A DNA stretch of 64,000 nucleotides from Prochlorococcus sp. AG-402-N21 (GCA_003216435.1 QCIW01000003.1:1-64000), one strand, 5' to 3'; shown: positions 17,158 through 26,561, counted from the stretch's first letter. The notes: a model not told the origin generated them from the letters alone. Numbers and translations are program-made.

Positions 17158-18450
17158 TTAAGCTGCCTTTTTATTAGTTGTATTTTTAAACTTTTCAATC
17201 ATTGTAGGATTATTTTTAGTTAGTTTCTTGATAGTAATTTCTTGTGCTTTATCATTTGCTAGTCGAAGATTTCTATCTGCACCAATAAGAGCATCTTTTG
17301 TTTTTTGTAGATGCTGGATGGACTTATCAATTTCCTGAATAGCAGTTTCGAACCTTCTAGATGCAAGAGAATAATTTTTGCCAAAGGCATTTTTAAAGAT
17401 TTCAAGACTATTCTCGAAATTTGTAATATCTATATTTTGTGACTTAATAAGGGCTAGTTCAGATTTATATATTAGTGACTTCATTGCGGCATTCCTTAGA
17501 AGAGTAATCATTGGGATGAAGCATTGTGGACGAACAACATACATTTTGGGATAACGATGGGACAGATCAACAATGCCGGTATTATAAAAATCACTATCGG
17601 GTTCTAGTAAAGAAACCAAGACTGCATACTCGCAATTTTTTTCATTACGGTCTTTATTTAGCTCTTTTAAGAAATCTTCGTTCTTTTTCTTAGTTGATGT
17701 TGTATCACTTTCATTTTTCATTTCAAACATAATTGAAACTATCTCTGTCCCAGAATTGTCAGAGTCACGAAAAATATAATCACCTTTACTGCCAGTGCTT
17801 ATGTCATTATCTTTTTCAAAATAGGCATTAGGGAATGCGGTTGCTCTGATGCGATTAAACTCTGTTTCGCAATGCTGCTCTAATGATTCTCCAATCATTT
17901 TTGTGGATAGTCGAAATTTCATATCTCTAAGTCTGTTAATTGCATCATCACGATCTTTTATTTGGATAGAGTATTTTTCTTGCAATGACTTTTCAGATAA
18001 TTGTTTTTCAATTTCTGCCTTCTCAAGTTTTGTTTTGTATTCATCTCGTTCTTTTTGAAATTGATTTACTGCTTCAGTAATTGCAATCTTCTGAGAAAAT
18101 TCGTTTTGTTCTTTCATTCTTTCAAATTTGTGGGCAATAGAGTCGCGTTCTTTTTCTGCAATACTTTTCGCCTCTTTGACTGCCAAGCTTGTTTTAATTT
18201 CAGACATATCTAGTTTTGAGGTTAATTCTTGTATCCTTTTATCTTTGACTTGTGTAAATTCTTGCATCTCCAATTTGATATTTTTTTTAGCAATTTCAAT
18301 TGCCTGATTTTTACTTTCTTCGGCTAATAAAATTCTCTTATTTAATTCTATTTCAAATTCTTCATCTCGAACTTGCTTTAGAATATTTGCATAACCAGTA
18401 TCATCTATTTTGAAAGTATTGCCACACTCTGGGCATTTAATATTATGCAT
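17158..18450 (-). CDS. DUF2130 coiled-coil protein with PD-(D/E)XK-like domain
   Basis: 430 aa from ATG. Begins with a CPxC half zinc ribbon ([16 protein letters not shown]), followed by about 130 residues of charged coiled coil, then the DUF2130 domain. In it [25 protein letters not shown] and SIMFEMKNE supply the E, D and ExK pattern of PD-(D/E)XK nucleases, and the C-terminus returns to a helical coil. DUF2130 proteins are unclassified, often patchily distributed and suspected to cut or bind nucleic acid. It has its own upstream region with a small palindrome at 18521-18536. Confidence 0.85.
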   Translation of the reverse strand: MHNIKCPECGNTFKIDDTGYANILKQVRDEEFEIELNKRILLAEESKNQAIEIAKKNIKLEMQEFTQVKDKRIQELTSKLDMSEIKTSLAVKEAKSIAEKERDSIAHKFERMKEQNEFSQKIAITEAVNQFQKERDEYKTKLEKAEIEKQLSEKSLQEKYSIQIKDRDDAINRLRDMKFRLSTKMIGESLEQHCETEFNRIRATAFPNAYFEKDNDISTGSKGDYIFRDSDNSGTEIVSIMFEMKNESDTTSTKKKNEDFLKELNKDRNEKNCEYAVLVSLLEPDSDFYNTGIVDLSHRYPKMYVVRPQCFIPMITLLRNAAMKSLIYKSELALIKSQNIDITNFENSLEIFKNAFGKNYSLASRRFETAIQEIDKSIQHLQKTKDALIGADRNLRLANDKAQEITIKKLTKNNPTMIEKFKNTTNKKAA

Positions 18451-18661
18451 ATCAGATTGGATTAATGATAGAAAATAAGGATTAAAGTGACTGGCGAGGT
18501 CATATATTGGAGTAAACCTTCATCTAAAGTTAGATGTGATAAACCCCTATCAAATGAAAGCCAGCACTTCATTAGTATGTATATATTACCGAGCTTCTGA
18601 ACTTAAGGTAGTCATCTTTATGAAGAATTCTTAGAAAAGCTTTTGGAAAGTAGATTTTCCA

Positions 18662-19399
18662 TCACCAGGACCGATAAAAAGTTCTCCCTAATAACTCTCT
18701 CAATGCTTTTGAGCTTAAATCTAGACTTTGAGAATTTGGAATCCAGTTATAAGGATCTTTCCAATTAGTCCTTCTGAGGTGGCTACTAGTTTGAAAATCG
18801 ACAGGAAATGGTTGAACAATGAACCCTCTCTTCTCAAATTGTTGTTTTGCTCTTTGCATATGAAAAGCACTCGTTACAAGAATAATTTTTGGCCTGGAGT
18901 ATTGTCTGCCAAATATTTTCCTTATTGCTTTAGATTCTTCATATGTATTCAAAACGGGACCAGTGGTAAATAATGCTTTAGAGGGAATTCCAAGACCTAT
19001 TGCTTCTTGAATATAAAGATCTCCTTCTTGATGAATATTGCCAGCAAAAGGACTATACCCTCCTGTAAAAAATAATTTTGGAGCTTTACCTAACTTAAAA
19101 AGTTTGATACCAGATAGGAATCTGTCTGGTTCGGTCCATTCAATTATTTTTTCTGCTCCTCTAGATTGATGGATACCATTATTACTAAGAACAACAATCG
19201 CGTCAGAGTTGGTGGCTTGGCTTTCATCTTTTCTTTGCCATGGGTATTCGACTAATCTCCAAAGTATTTGAGAGGTGAAACTTAAACTAAAAAACCACAA
19301 AAAAACAATAGCTATTCTAGATACAAAAAAGTATTTTCTTTTTTGTGCAAACAGAAGAATTAAAATACTTACCCCTAGAGGTAGAATTAGAAGAGGCAA
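18662..19399 (-). CDS. DUF218 (YdcF/SanA/ElyC-type) membrane protein
   Basis: 245 aa. Two N-terminal hydrophobic segments (LLILPLGVSILILLF and IAIVFLWFFSLSF) precede a DUF218 domain with DAIVVLSNNG, KLFFTGGYSPFAG and IILVTSAFHMQRAKQQF; the last block holds the conserved S-x-H-M-x-R. The family acts in the cell envelope (undecaprenyl carrier or vancomycin-barrier phenotypes in E. coli homologues). Only a TTG at 19399 is available as a usual start; the frame stays open to 19448 with protein-like sequence (FLLSKVLPLL), so a rare start upstream is possible. Confidence 0.8.
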   Translation of the reverse strand: MPLLILPLGVSILILLFAQKRKYFFVSRIAIVFLWFFSLSFTSQILWRLVEYPWQRKDESQATNSDAIVVLSNNGIHQSRGAEKIIEWTEPDRFLSGIKLFKLGKAPKLFFTGGYSPFAGNIHQEGDLYIQEAIGLGIPSKALFTTGPVLNTYEESKAIRKIFGRQYSRPKIILVTSAFHMQRAKQQFEKRGFIVQPFPVDFQTSSHLRRTNWKDPYNWIPNSQSLDLSSKALRELLGRTFYRSW

Positions 19400-19683
19400 T
19401 ACTTTACTTAGTAAGAACGTGGCAATGCAAAATAACTGAAAAATACTTTACCCTTAATAAGAAAAAGAATCGATAGAGATTTAAAAGTTATACAATTTCT
19501 TTATTGATTTATACAAATAGTGAATTAATTTTCAATAGAATCACTTAACTTTTAATTTAATTTGATTTTTCAATCGATTTAGTCCATCTTTTTCTAAAAA
19601 AAAGGATTGCGTAGAGGCGAATTCTATATAAAACTTGCATATGGCTAGAAATAGTCTTTTATTAGAAGGGTTGAAAAAGTCTT

Positions 19684-19941
19684 ATGGAAATAGCAGATCA
19701 AATACCTTCAGGATGGCTTGTCGATCCAACAGGCGAAAGAATGGTTCTTTTTATTAAAGATCCAATGTCTGAAAGGCAATATCCGAAATTTTATATTGAT
19801 AAATGGTCAGCTGATAATGGAATCAGAACTAGGTTTAAGAAAAGAAAGATAGCAGTAAAAGAAGAAGCTGTGAGAATATGGATTAGTTTAATTGAAAATG
19901 GTTGGAATAAAGTAGAACCTTTAGTGGGTGAGGTGGCCTAA
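19684..19941 (+). CDS. DUF1651-like small protein
   Basis: 85 aa from ATG. The motif GWLVDPTGERMVLFIKDPMSERQYP with later FYIDKWSADNG and WISLIENGWNKVEP matches the picocyanobacterial DUF1651 family. Family members are short and common in marine Synechococcus and Prochlorococcus, with no known function. No signal peptide. It is isolated and convergent with the aminotransferase gene. Confidence 0.75.
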   Translation: MEIADQIPSGWLVDPTGERMVLFIKDPMSERQYPKFYIDKWSADNGIRTRFKKRKIAVKEEAVRIWISLIENGWNKVEPLVGEVA

Positions 19942-20011
19942 ATTAACAGATAATTTCCTAAGAGAGCATCTAAGTTTTGATGAAAAATCTAGCCTAATGT
20001 TTTCTATTAGC

Positions 20012-21190
20012 TTAGAGCTCTTCTATAACATTTAAGAATATATCAGAAACCCTTTCTATACATTCAATTGTAAAGTGTATCGGTAATCTAAGATCAAATA
20101 CTTCTTCTAAATGTTTCTTAGTATTAGGAAGGTTGCTGTTTTTGCTATCAAGGAATTTCCAGTTTTGGTAAAGACGGGCATTACTATTATTAACCCCACC
20201 AAAATAACTAATTGGTACTCCTGATTGATTTAGTTTTATTTTCAACTCATTGCGGCAGGACTCATTCAACATAATTCTCATTTGAGCCGAATCTCTAACT
20301 GCCCTTACTTCATAAGGCTTAATAGGAAATATAACCAAATCAGGCCTATTTAGCTTTGTAACTAGTGTATCGTAATTTTTATTTAATCGACTAATCGTTG
20401 ATTCAATATTGAGTAACTGAGGGATTGCTAATGCTGCTGTTAAATTATTCATTCGCACATTAAATACAGGTAACTTATTCTTATACTTTTCAGCAATATT
20501 TAAATCTTCAGAAGAATGCAGTTGATAATTATTCTCATAAGAACCTGACATAAATACAGATTTCCAAAAAACATCAGGATCATTTGTGACTAACATTCCC
20601 CCTTCTCCAGCGTTGATAATTTTATAAGATTGCAAAGAGTAAATGCCAGCCAAGCCAAATGTTCCAGCATGCTTGCCATTCCATGTAACTCCTAACGCAT
20701 GCGCCGCATCTTCAATCAAAATAACAGAATGTTTTTCACAAATTCTTACGACTTCTGGCATATCGCATAAATGTCCTCGCATATGAGAAATTAAGAAGTA
20801 TTTAGCACCTGTAGCAATAATTTTCAATTCAAGATCTATAAGATCCACTACATAATTTTCAGTTATATCAACCAATACAGGTTCTGCTCCGCATTGAATA
20901 ACAGCACTTGGGACAGCAGTAAATGTGAATGCTGGGATAAGTACTTTTGACGTTGATTTAATACCAGCGGACTTAAGAGCGAGGAATATAGCGTTGGTTG
21001 CAGAAGATACTCCTAGTGAAAATTTAGTTTTTACATAGTTATTTATGGCTTTTTCAAGAATATTTACAGAGCTTTCTGATTTTTTAAATTGATAACGAAA
21101 AAGTTTTTTGGTATTTATTGCTTCATGAATTGAATCTAACACGATATTGAGATCTAACTCTGCTTCCCAGGAAATATCGCTTATTTTCAT
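20012..21190 (-). CDS. DegT/DnrJ/EryC1/StrS PLP aminotransferase
   Basis: 392 aa from ATG 21190; a GTG at 21214 would add eight residues. The fold type I motifs include LGVSSATNAIFLALKSAGI, VLIPAFTFTAVPSAV, the aspartate block LIEDAAHALGVTWNGKHAG and the PLP lysine region GIYSLQSYKIINAGEGGMLVTND (K of SYK). DegT enzymes usually aminate keto-sugars of surface glycans, though some act on other substrates. Its location 5 kb from the carbamoyl cassette makes a link to surface modification plausible. No sugar-synthesis partners are adjacent. Confidence 0.85.
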   Translation of the reverse strand: MKISDISWEAELDLNIVLDSIHEAINTKKLFRYQFKKSESSVNILEKAINNYVKTKFSLGVSSATNAIFLALKSAGIKSTSKVLIPAFTFTAVPSAVIQCGAEPVLVDITENYVVDLIDLELKIIATGAKYFLISHMRGHLCDMPEVVRICEKHSVILIEDAAHALGVTWNGKHAGTFGLAGIYSLQSYKIINAGEGGMLVTNDPDVFWKSVFMSGSYENNYQLHSSEDLNIAEKYKNKLPVFNVRMNNLTAALAIPQLLNIESTISRLNKNYDTLVTKLNRPDLVIFPIKPYEVRAVRDSAQMRIMLNESCRNELKIKLNQSGVPISYFGGVNNSNARLYQNWKFLDSKNSNLPNTKKHLEEVFDLRLPIHFTIECIERVSDIFLNVIEEL

Positions 21191-21438
21191 TTTTAGATTA
21201 ATCTTATTTTTCACATTACTTACTTATTGTAAAAATACTTGAATTTTGTAATAGTTCCAAGGGTTAATTAAGAGTTAGGTTGGGACTTTTATTTTTAGTC
21301 ATATCAATAGCTTACAAAGAATAGAATTGAAAAAAATAGTAATTTTGGACCTTTAAGAGCGATTGAAAAATTTTACAAAGATATTTTCTGGTTATACTCA
21401 AGAAATAGAGACAAAATTTTCAAGACAATTATTTTTCT

Positions 21439-21756
21439 ATGCGATCCTTTCTTCTTTTTCCTGTTTGCTTACTTTTGTTAACAGCTTGTGTCAAGAATAC
21501 TGATGTGAGGACTAAAGAAAATGCCGATCAAAAAGAAAATATTCAGGGAGTTATAGATATAGACGAAAAAACTATAGATGAAGCGTTGGATATTCTAGAA
21601 AATAATCTTAATGTAATAGAATCAGAGAAGATAAAATTAGAGCAGCAAATTGATAGTAAAGCTAAATCAGCACTTCAAGTTGTAGATGAATGCATAGATT
21701 CTCAAGAAAGTAAGGGATTACCTATATACGAATGTACAAATTTACTTAAGCCATAA
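21439..21756 (+). CDS. Small lipoprotein, unknown
   Basis: 105 aa. Signal peptide MRSFLLFPVCLLLLTAC with lipobox LTAC, so the mature protein starts with a lipidated Cys17. The remainder is acidic and helical (IDEKTIDEALDILENNLNVIESEKIKLEQQIDSK) and has a late cysteine pair (DECID, YECTN) that may form a disulfide. Family unknown. Likely an outer- or inner-membrane-attached periplasmic protein. ATG start. Confidence 0.75.
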   Translation: MRSFLLFPVCLLLLTACVKNTDVRTKENADQKENIQGVIDIDEKTIDEALDILENNLNVIESEKIKLEQQIDSKAKSALQVVDECIDSQESKGLPIYECTNLLKP

Positions 21757-21862
21757 ATCTATGGTTATAATACTATAATATATAACAACTCTTATAAATG
21801 AATTAAATTAATTCGACACCAAATAAATATTTGAGATAATAGTATATAAACGCATATTAACT

Positions 21863-22528
21863 TTGACAAAGGAATTAGCCAATAGAGTCAGAGAACTCCA
21901 ATTGATTGGTTGGTCTGAAGATAATTCAAAACTTTATGCAGAAAAATTCTCGGAAAAAGGAAATTATAACTTTGAGTTAAGTTTTGATTTTATTTTCCTT
22001 TTGACTTTATTTATTTTTCTCATTTTGATAATAATCTATTTAATTAATTATCGGATTAAAACGAAGAGTAATATTATATTAAAGCAAAAAGAAAATTTAG
22101 TTCTCGATAAATTAGATTTTGATTCCTTTTCTATTCAAGAATCATTCCAATCCTCTCAAAAATCTTTAGCAGAGGCTAAAACTAGAAATCCAAAAGAACC
22201 TATTGTTAAATACATTATAGATAATTTTAAGGATACTTCAGTTGATACACACCTTACACTTGAGTACATCTTGTTAATATTTATGCTTTCATTTGAGGCT
22301 TTGATAAATGTTGCTAATTTATTTAACCGCCAATCAAATTTATTAGAATATTCTGGTATTGCTAATTCTTCTGAAAAAATAAATTCTGATTTTGAAAAGA
22401 GGAAGGAAGCATTAATGAAAAAGAAAAATACAGATCTTAGGTTTCTCTTAGGCAGTATGCCGAGAGTTTCAAGATTAAACAAGGCAGAATTGGTTGAACG
22501 GATTCTACAATTGGAATTTAAAAGTTAA
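21863..22528 (+). CDS. Membrane protein with SAP-like C-terminal motif
   Basis: 221 aa from TTG 21863. A cytosolic N-terminus is followed by one clear helix (FIFLLTLFIFLILIIIYLINY, residues 43-63) and a charged linker. A second hydrophobic run appears near residues 134-150 (EYILLIFMLSFEALINV). The C-terminal residues 190-217 (TDLRFLLGSMPRVSRLNKAELVERIL) resemble the helix-extended-loop-helix of SAP/Rho-N domains that bind nucleic acid. Five bases separate it from the ligase-like gene, so the two are probably cotranscribed. No named family. Confidence 0.6.
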   Translation: MTKELANRVRELQLIGWSEDNSKLYAEKFSEKGNYNFELSFDFIFLLTLFIFLILIIIYLINYRIKTKSNIILKQKENLVLDKLDFDSFSIQESFQSSQKSLAEAKTRNPKEPIVKYIIDNFKDTSVDTHLTLEYILLIFMLSFEALINVANLFNRQSNLLEYSGIANSSEKINSDFEKRKEALMKKKNTDLRFLLGSMPRVSRLNKAELVERILQLEFKS

Positions 22529-22532
22529 AATA

Positions 22533-23204
22533 ATGATAAAGAATGATTTTAAACATCTAAGTAATAATTTAATTCGAGTTAATAATGATTTCTTATTGGG
22601 TAATTCATTTAATCTAGAGAAACTTCCTGGAATAGGAAAGAAAAATTATAATGATTGGTTACATTTAGACCTTTTGCCAAACACTAGAATAATTATTGAA
22701 CCAAGTATTTATGGGTTTTCTTTAGTATTGGAATTCGATGATGGATCTTTAAAAAGAGCAATTAGCAAATATGGAAAGGATACTAGAAATCTTATTGATT
22801 TAATAGATAATATACCGCAACGAATCCCCTTGGATAAAAATATTTATATAAGAGGTTTAGTTTATATCCCACAGTCAAAAGTAGGATCAAATCTTTCCTT
22901 TAAGGATTATTTCATTAAGCAAAAAGAATTAATATACTGTGCTTTTCAAATTATAAATGCTGACTTAAATCATTTTTCTGAGCTCTCACAGCTTCACAAA
23001 TTAGGCTTTATTATTCCAGAGAATGAATGCACAAAATACAATGTAAATGAAATCGAGCTTTTCATTTCACTTTGGCGAAATGGAAAGCTTTTTGCTCAGT
23101 ATCCAACAAATGGAATTATATTTAAGGTCAATTCAAGAAAACTCCAAAAAATTCTTGGAGAAACAAACAATCATTTTAATTGGGCTACTGCTATTCGCTC
23201 CTAA
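22533..23204 (+). CDS. NAD-dependent DNA ligase adenylation-domain homologue, probably catalytically dead
   Basis: 223 aa from ATG 22533; a TTG extension to 22494 overlaps the previous gene and is less likely. Alignment by eye to LigA: EPSIYGFSLVLEFDDGSLKRA (56-) fits the KxDG nucleotidyl-lysine motif, IYIRGLVYIPQ (104-) fits VRGEV, and YPTNGIIFKVNSRKLQKILG (190-) with W217 fits DIDGVVIKVN. The lysine, aspartates and glutamate are replaced (S58, Y60, L109, N193), only K198 remains, and OB, zinc, HhH and BRCT parts are missing. It may bind NAD, nicked DNA or only a partner; an accessory role is inferred. Confidence 0.75.
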   Translation: MIKNDFKHLSNNLIRVNNDFLLGNSFNLEKLPGIGKKNYNDWLHLDLLPNTRIIIEPSIYGFSLVLEFDDGSLKRAISKYGKDTRNLIDLIDNIPQRIPLDKNIYIRGLVYIPQSKVGSNLSFKDYFIKQKELIYCAFQIINADLNHFSELSQLHKLGFIIPENECTKYNVNEIELFISLWRNGKLFAQYPTNGIIFKVNSRKLQKILGETNNHFNWATAIRS

Positions 23205-23250
23205 TTTGATCTATAAACTCATTAAGAATATAATTCTGGAATAATACTAC

Positions 23251-23655
23251 TTAGTTAAACTGCATTCTTTTCTCTAGATCATCAATTCTCTTTTTATTCA
23301 CACCATTATCTCCTATACCCACTCTTGACTCAGACCTGATTTGAACAATATTAGTTTCTGGTAAACGCATTATTTCTAGATCATCAATGTATCTCATCCA
23401 TCTCGTGGTTGCTTCAGCATGAGCATACAAAGTACTTTTTTCAATAATCTTGGTTCTTGGAGTTTCAGCTATCAGTTTCAAGGCTTTGTTAAAAGCTTTC
23501 TCAGGATCTCTTACTTCCCAATCTCTTTTAACACAATGAGTCTTGACAATACACTTATCAAGTTCTCTATTTAAACCTTCTGCTCCTAATACAGGTTTCT
23601 CATATTCAGAGAATATTATTAATAAAGAAATAGCTATAATTAAAAGATGCTTCAT
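23251..23655 (-). CDS. DUF1499 family exported protein
   Basis: 134 aa from the ATG at 23655 (six more residues possible upstream). Signal peptide MKHLLIIAISLLIIFSEYEK.. with likely cleavage near VLGA|EG. Mature sequence has a cysteine pair (DKCIVKTHCVKRDW) and the block RTKIIEKSTLYAHAEATTRWMRYIDDLEIMRLPETNIVQIRSESRVGIGDNGVNKKRIDDL, the DUF1499 hallmark. These proteins are periplasmic in cyanobacteria, function unknown. Convergent with the ligase-like gene. Confidence 0.8.
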   Translation of the reverse strand: MKHLLIIAISLLIIFSEYEKPVLGAEGLNRELDKCIVKTHCVKRDWEVRDPEKAFNKALKLIAETPRTKIIEKSTLYAHAEATTRWMRYIDDLEIMRLPETNIVQIRSESRVGIGDNGVNKKRIDDLEKRMQFN

Positions 23656-23741
23656 GGCTGAGAGGTTATACATTATCTATAATATCTTTCATTGCCTGAA
23701 TATAGTGTTATTAATCCATTAAAATATCTATAAATCCTTAT

Positions 23742-25268
23742 CTAGTTATTACTCTTGCTAGCATTTCTCATTACATAAAAATTATAAATCTCCTTAAAAT
23801 AGGCCTGTTGTTCTTTATGGGCAACAATGGGTTCAGGATATCCTCTTCTTTCTAGAGGAGAAATTTCTCCATTAAGTAAATCTTTTGTATTTACATTTTT
23901 TAATTCAGGGACCCAATATCTAATATAGATTCCTTCAGGATCAAATTTCTTCGCTTGAGTATAGGGATTGAAAATCCTTAAAGGCTTTGCATCCATTCCA
24001 CTACTTGCACTCCATTGCCAACCTCCATTATTAGCGGCGAGGTCACCATCAACTAGTTTGCTCATAAATACTTCTTCACCCAATTGCCAGTTACAAATCA
24101 AATCTTTCACAAGAAAAGAAGCAACAATCATTCTGCATCGATTATGCATCCAACCACTTGAATTAAGTTCTCTTATTGCAGCATCAATGATTGGAACCCC
24201 AGTTAAACCTTCTTTCCATGATTTCAAAAATAGAGGATTATTTTCCCATGGAAAATTATCCCATTTTCTTCTAAATGGTCCCTTTTCTAATTCTGGAAAA
24301 TTGTATATAGCATTATTATAAAATTCTCTCCAAATTAATTCGTTTTGCCAGATTCTTATTGATTCAATAGCATTTGTATCTTTATCATTTAAAGCCATAA
24401 GGCTTGCCTTATAAGATTGATTCCATGCTATGCGTGGACTTAAGGTTCCTAAAGCAAGAGCAGCACTTAAATAAGAAGTCCCTTTGAAACTTGGAATATC
24501 TCTATATCTTCCATAGTTAAAAATAGAATTGAAGTTTTTAATCTTTGTTTTGTCTAAACTCTCATCACAAAACACTCTCAGTTGTTCCCTCGCAGAATTT
24601 TCTCCTGGTCTACAAGGACATATAGAAGATCCTTTGAAATCAAATCCTAAACTTTGTAGATCTGGTAACTCATTCAATAAATGTAACCTGCTTCTAAATT
24701 GATAAGTATTAGTGTTTAATTCTTTTTTATCTAATTTTTTTAGATTCTTAGGCTTTGAAATAGTAATAATTTCTTCGGAATTATGGCTATCGAAATTACT
24801 TTTCCATTTTCTCATGAAAGGTGTATATACTTTAAATTTACTGTTTTCTATTGTTTTAATTCGTCCTGGCTCAATTAGTAAATGATCCCAATATTCATTA
24901 ACCTTTACACCATTTCGATTAAGAATATTTTTTAACTTCTGATCTCTTTCTATCAAGCTTGGCTCAATACATTTATTCCAAACAATCAATTCAGCCTTAA
25001 TAGCATTGCATAAGTAAGGTAACTCTTGAATAGGGTCACCTTTTAAAAGTAATAAATCACTACCAATAGATTGCCAATTACTTTTAAGTTCTTTTAGACT
25101 TTCAAGAATGAACCATAATTGTGCAGATGATATATACTTTAAGACATTAGGATCGAATATGTATAGGCCTGTCAGATTACTAGTAATCTTTGCGCAATTA
25201 TTTAAACCTATATTATCTTCGATCCTCAGATCTTTTCTATGCCAAAAAATAGAACGCTTATTATTCAT
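23742..25268 (-). CDS. phrA: Deoxyribodipyrimidine photolyase (cryptochrome/photolyase family)
   Basis: 508 aa from ATG 25268. N-terminal antenna domain starts SIFWHRKDLRIEDNIGLNNC; C-terminal FAD domain has RIWQNELIWREFY, SSGWMHNRCRMIVASFLVKDL, LVDGDLAANNGGWQWSASSGMDAKPLRIFNPYTQAKKFDPEG. This is the class I CPD photolyase pattern that uses FAD and, in cyanobacteria, an 8-HDF antenna. It repairs UV cyclobutane dimers with light. Symbol is by family resemblance (phrA/phrB naming varies). Own promoter, next to DUF1499. Confidence 0.9.
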   Translation of the reverse strand: MNNKRSIFWHRKDLRIEDNIGLNNCAKITSNLTGLYIFDPNVLKYISSAQLWFILESLKELKSNWQSIGSDLLLLKGDPIQELPYLCNAIKAELIVWNKCIEPSLIERDQKLKNILNRNGVKVNEYWDHLLIEPGRIKTIENSKFKVYTPFMRKWKSNFDSHNSEEIITISKPKNLKKLDKKELNTNTYQFRSRLHLLNELPDLQSLGFDFKGSSICPCRPGENSAREQLRVFCDESLDKTKIKNFNSIFNYGRYRDIPSFKGTSYLSAALALGTLSPRIAWNQSYKASLMALNDKDTNAIESIRIWQNELIWREFYNNAIYNFPELEKGPFRRKWDNFPWENNPLFLKSWKEGLTGVPIIDAAIRELNSSGWMHNRCRMIVASFLVKDLICNWQLGEEVFMSKLVDGDLAANNGGWQWSASSGMDAKPLRIFNPYTQAKKFDPEGIYIRYWVPELKNVNTKDLLNGEISPLERRGYPEPIVAHKEQQAYFKEIYNFYVMRNASKSNN

Positions 25269-25483
25269 AACCAATCAAAATGGATATCGGATCGGATTTT
25301 ATGATTTAATAGTCGCACCTATTTTAGAACACAGACTTCAATATAATAATTTTACGCTTCTTCGAAATAAATTTGTGCATATTCATTCCTTTTTAGAAAA
25401 ATAATAAAGTTCTTTCGAATAGTTCCTTCATAAAGGTTAAATTTATTGAATAACACCTATGCAAATTAGTTCAATTCAGATAA

Positions 25484-25729
25484 ATGACAGACCACGAATC
25501 AAAAATATTGATTATCAAGAAATACTTAGATAGATTCCTTGTATTTAATCTGTTTTTTATTATCTTTGGGTTCTTCTTCTTCCTGGCTTCAGTTTTTGCT
25601 AGTGCAAGCGGCTTTGAATCCCTCTATATAATTTTTCAGAAGCTTTGGTTCCCTATATTTATTCCTGCTCTTAGCACATTCTTTACGGCTGTTTTTGTAG
25701 GTTTTCTATGGGATCGGATTTCAGGCTAA
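25484..25729 (+). CDS. Two-helix small membrane protein, unknown
   Basis: 81 aa from ATG. Two hydrophobic segments (FLVFNLFFIIFGFFFFLASVFAS and FPIFIPALSTFFTAVFVGFLW) with a short loop (GFESLYIIFQKLW). The beginning TDHESKILIIKKYLDRF is charged and likely cytosolic. Conserved-looking but no family recognised. Isolated between the photolyase and decapeptide-repeat genes. Confidence 0.65.
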   Translation: MTDHESKILIIKKYLDRFLVFNLFFIIFGFFFFLASVFASASGFESLYIIFQKLWFPIFIPALSTFFTAVFVGFLWDRISG

Positions 25730-25791
25730 GAAAATATCTTCAGATTAAATTCTTAATATATTCAGAAGCTTATTGCTGCCCAATTTATAAA

Positions 25792-26235
25792 TTATTCGGA
25801 TGTTCCATGAGTTGCACATGGCATCCATAATTTACCCATCTTATGAACACCAATACATCCCATTTTTTTAGCTTCTTGCTCTGCTTCCGATTTAGACGGA
25901 TAAGCAAATATATTATTTAATTCCAATGATCTCTCGTTTTCAGTTTGCTCTAGAACAGTTGGGGTTGTTGGACTCCATACTTTGATACCCATAGTTGTAA
26001 TTCCTGCTGAAAATATCCCCATACCTACTATTGATGCATTAATTACTCCCATAGCTACAACACCTAATGAAACAACTCCCATGGGAACTACTCCGATAGT
26101 GATAATGCCCATTGGTACGATTCCAATAGATATAAATCCGAGAGGAGCTATACCAATGGCAATTTTTTTTGGCTTACTTCCACAATGTGCAGGTTCATTG
26201 GAAGTTGTTTCAGACGAGCTATTTAAATTTGCCAT
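25792..26235 (-). CDS. Decapeptide-repeat protein with C-terminal DUF3721 domain
   Basis: 147 aa. Residues 27-86 consist of six units of ten residues such as IGIVPMGIIT, IGVVPMGVVS, LGVVAMGVIN, with glycines and Pro-Met-Gly at fixed positions. This perfect period suggests a beta-helix or a membrane-embedded coil. Residues 110-143 carry the DUF3721 signature (YPSKSEAEQEAKKMGCIGVH, then KMGKLWMPCATH) with two cysteines and histidines that may bind metal. N-terminus has one cysteine (AHCGSKPKK). No signal peptide is evident. The fusion of both parts seems uncommon; function unknown. Confidence 0.75.
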   Translation of the reverse strand: MANLNSSSETTSNEPAHCGSKPKKIAIGIAPLGFISIGIVPMGIITIGVVPMGVVSLGVVAMGVINASIVGMGIFSAGITTMGIKVWSPTTPTVLEQTENERSLELNNIFAYPSKSEAEQEAKKMGCIGVHKMGKLWMPCATHGTSE

Positions 26236-26387
26236 TTCGTATATAAAGTTTAAAAGCTAGTGATCATCTCAATTTTTGGAGACAGATTCCTGCCTTTTGA
26301 AATTTTAATTCTTTATTAAGCTAATCAAATGAGACGATTATGCAATAAATTTATTGTAAGATTTGATTTTCTAGGTAAAGAGAATTT

Positions 26388-26561
26388 TTGTATATCATTA
26401 TTGGTTTTTTTATTTTCTTTGTAGCAATATTTCTTTTGGTTTTGATATTAAAAAAACTTATTAAAAATCAAGTTGATGATCAAGTTAATAACTTTATAGA
26501 ACAGGCAAAGATACCTGGCCAATTGAGGCGTTTTATAAAAATCAGAATCAAATGGATTTAG
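26388..26561 (+). CDS. 57-aa one-helix membrane protein, tentative
   Basis: Frame from TTG 26388 to TAG: MYIIIGFFIFFVAIFLLVLI then LKKLIKNQVDDQVNN.., an N-terminal helix with a cytosolic amphipathic charged tail, as in small membrane regulators. A purine-rich GGTAAAGAG lies about seven bases before the start. Without an ATG the call is tentative. Confidence 0.4.
   Translation: MYIIIGFFIFFVAIFLLVLILKKLIKNQVDDQVNNFIEQAKIPGQLRRFIKIRIKWI

Noticed and set aside
18521-18536. 16-bp palindrome CATCTAA-AG-TTAGATG as an operator
   Set aside because: Short and in AT-rich sequence; not supportable beyond chance.
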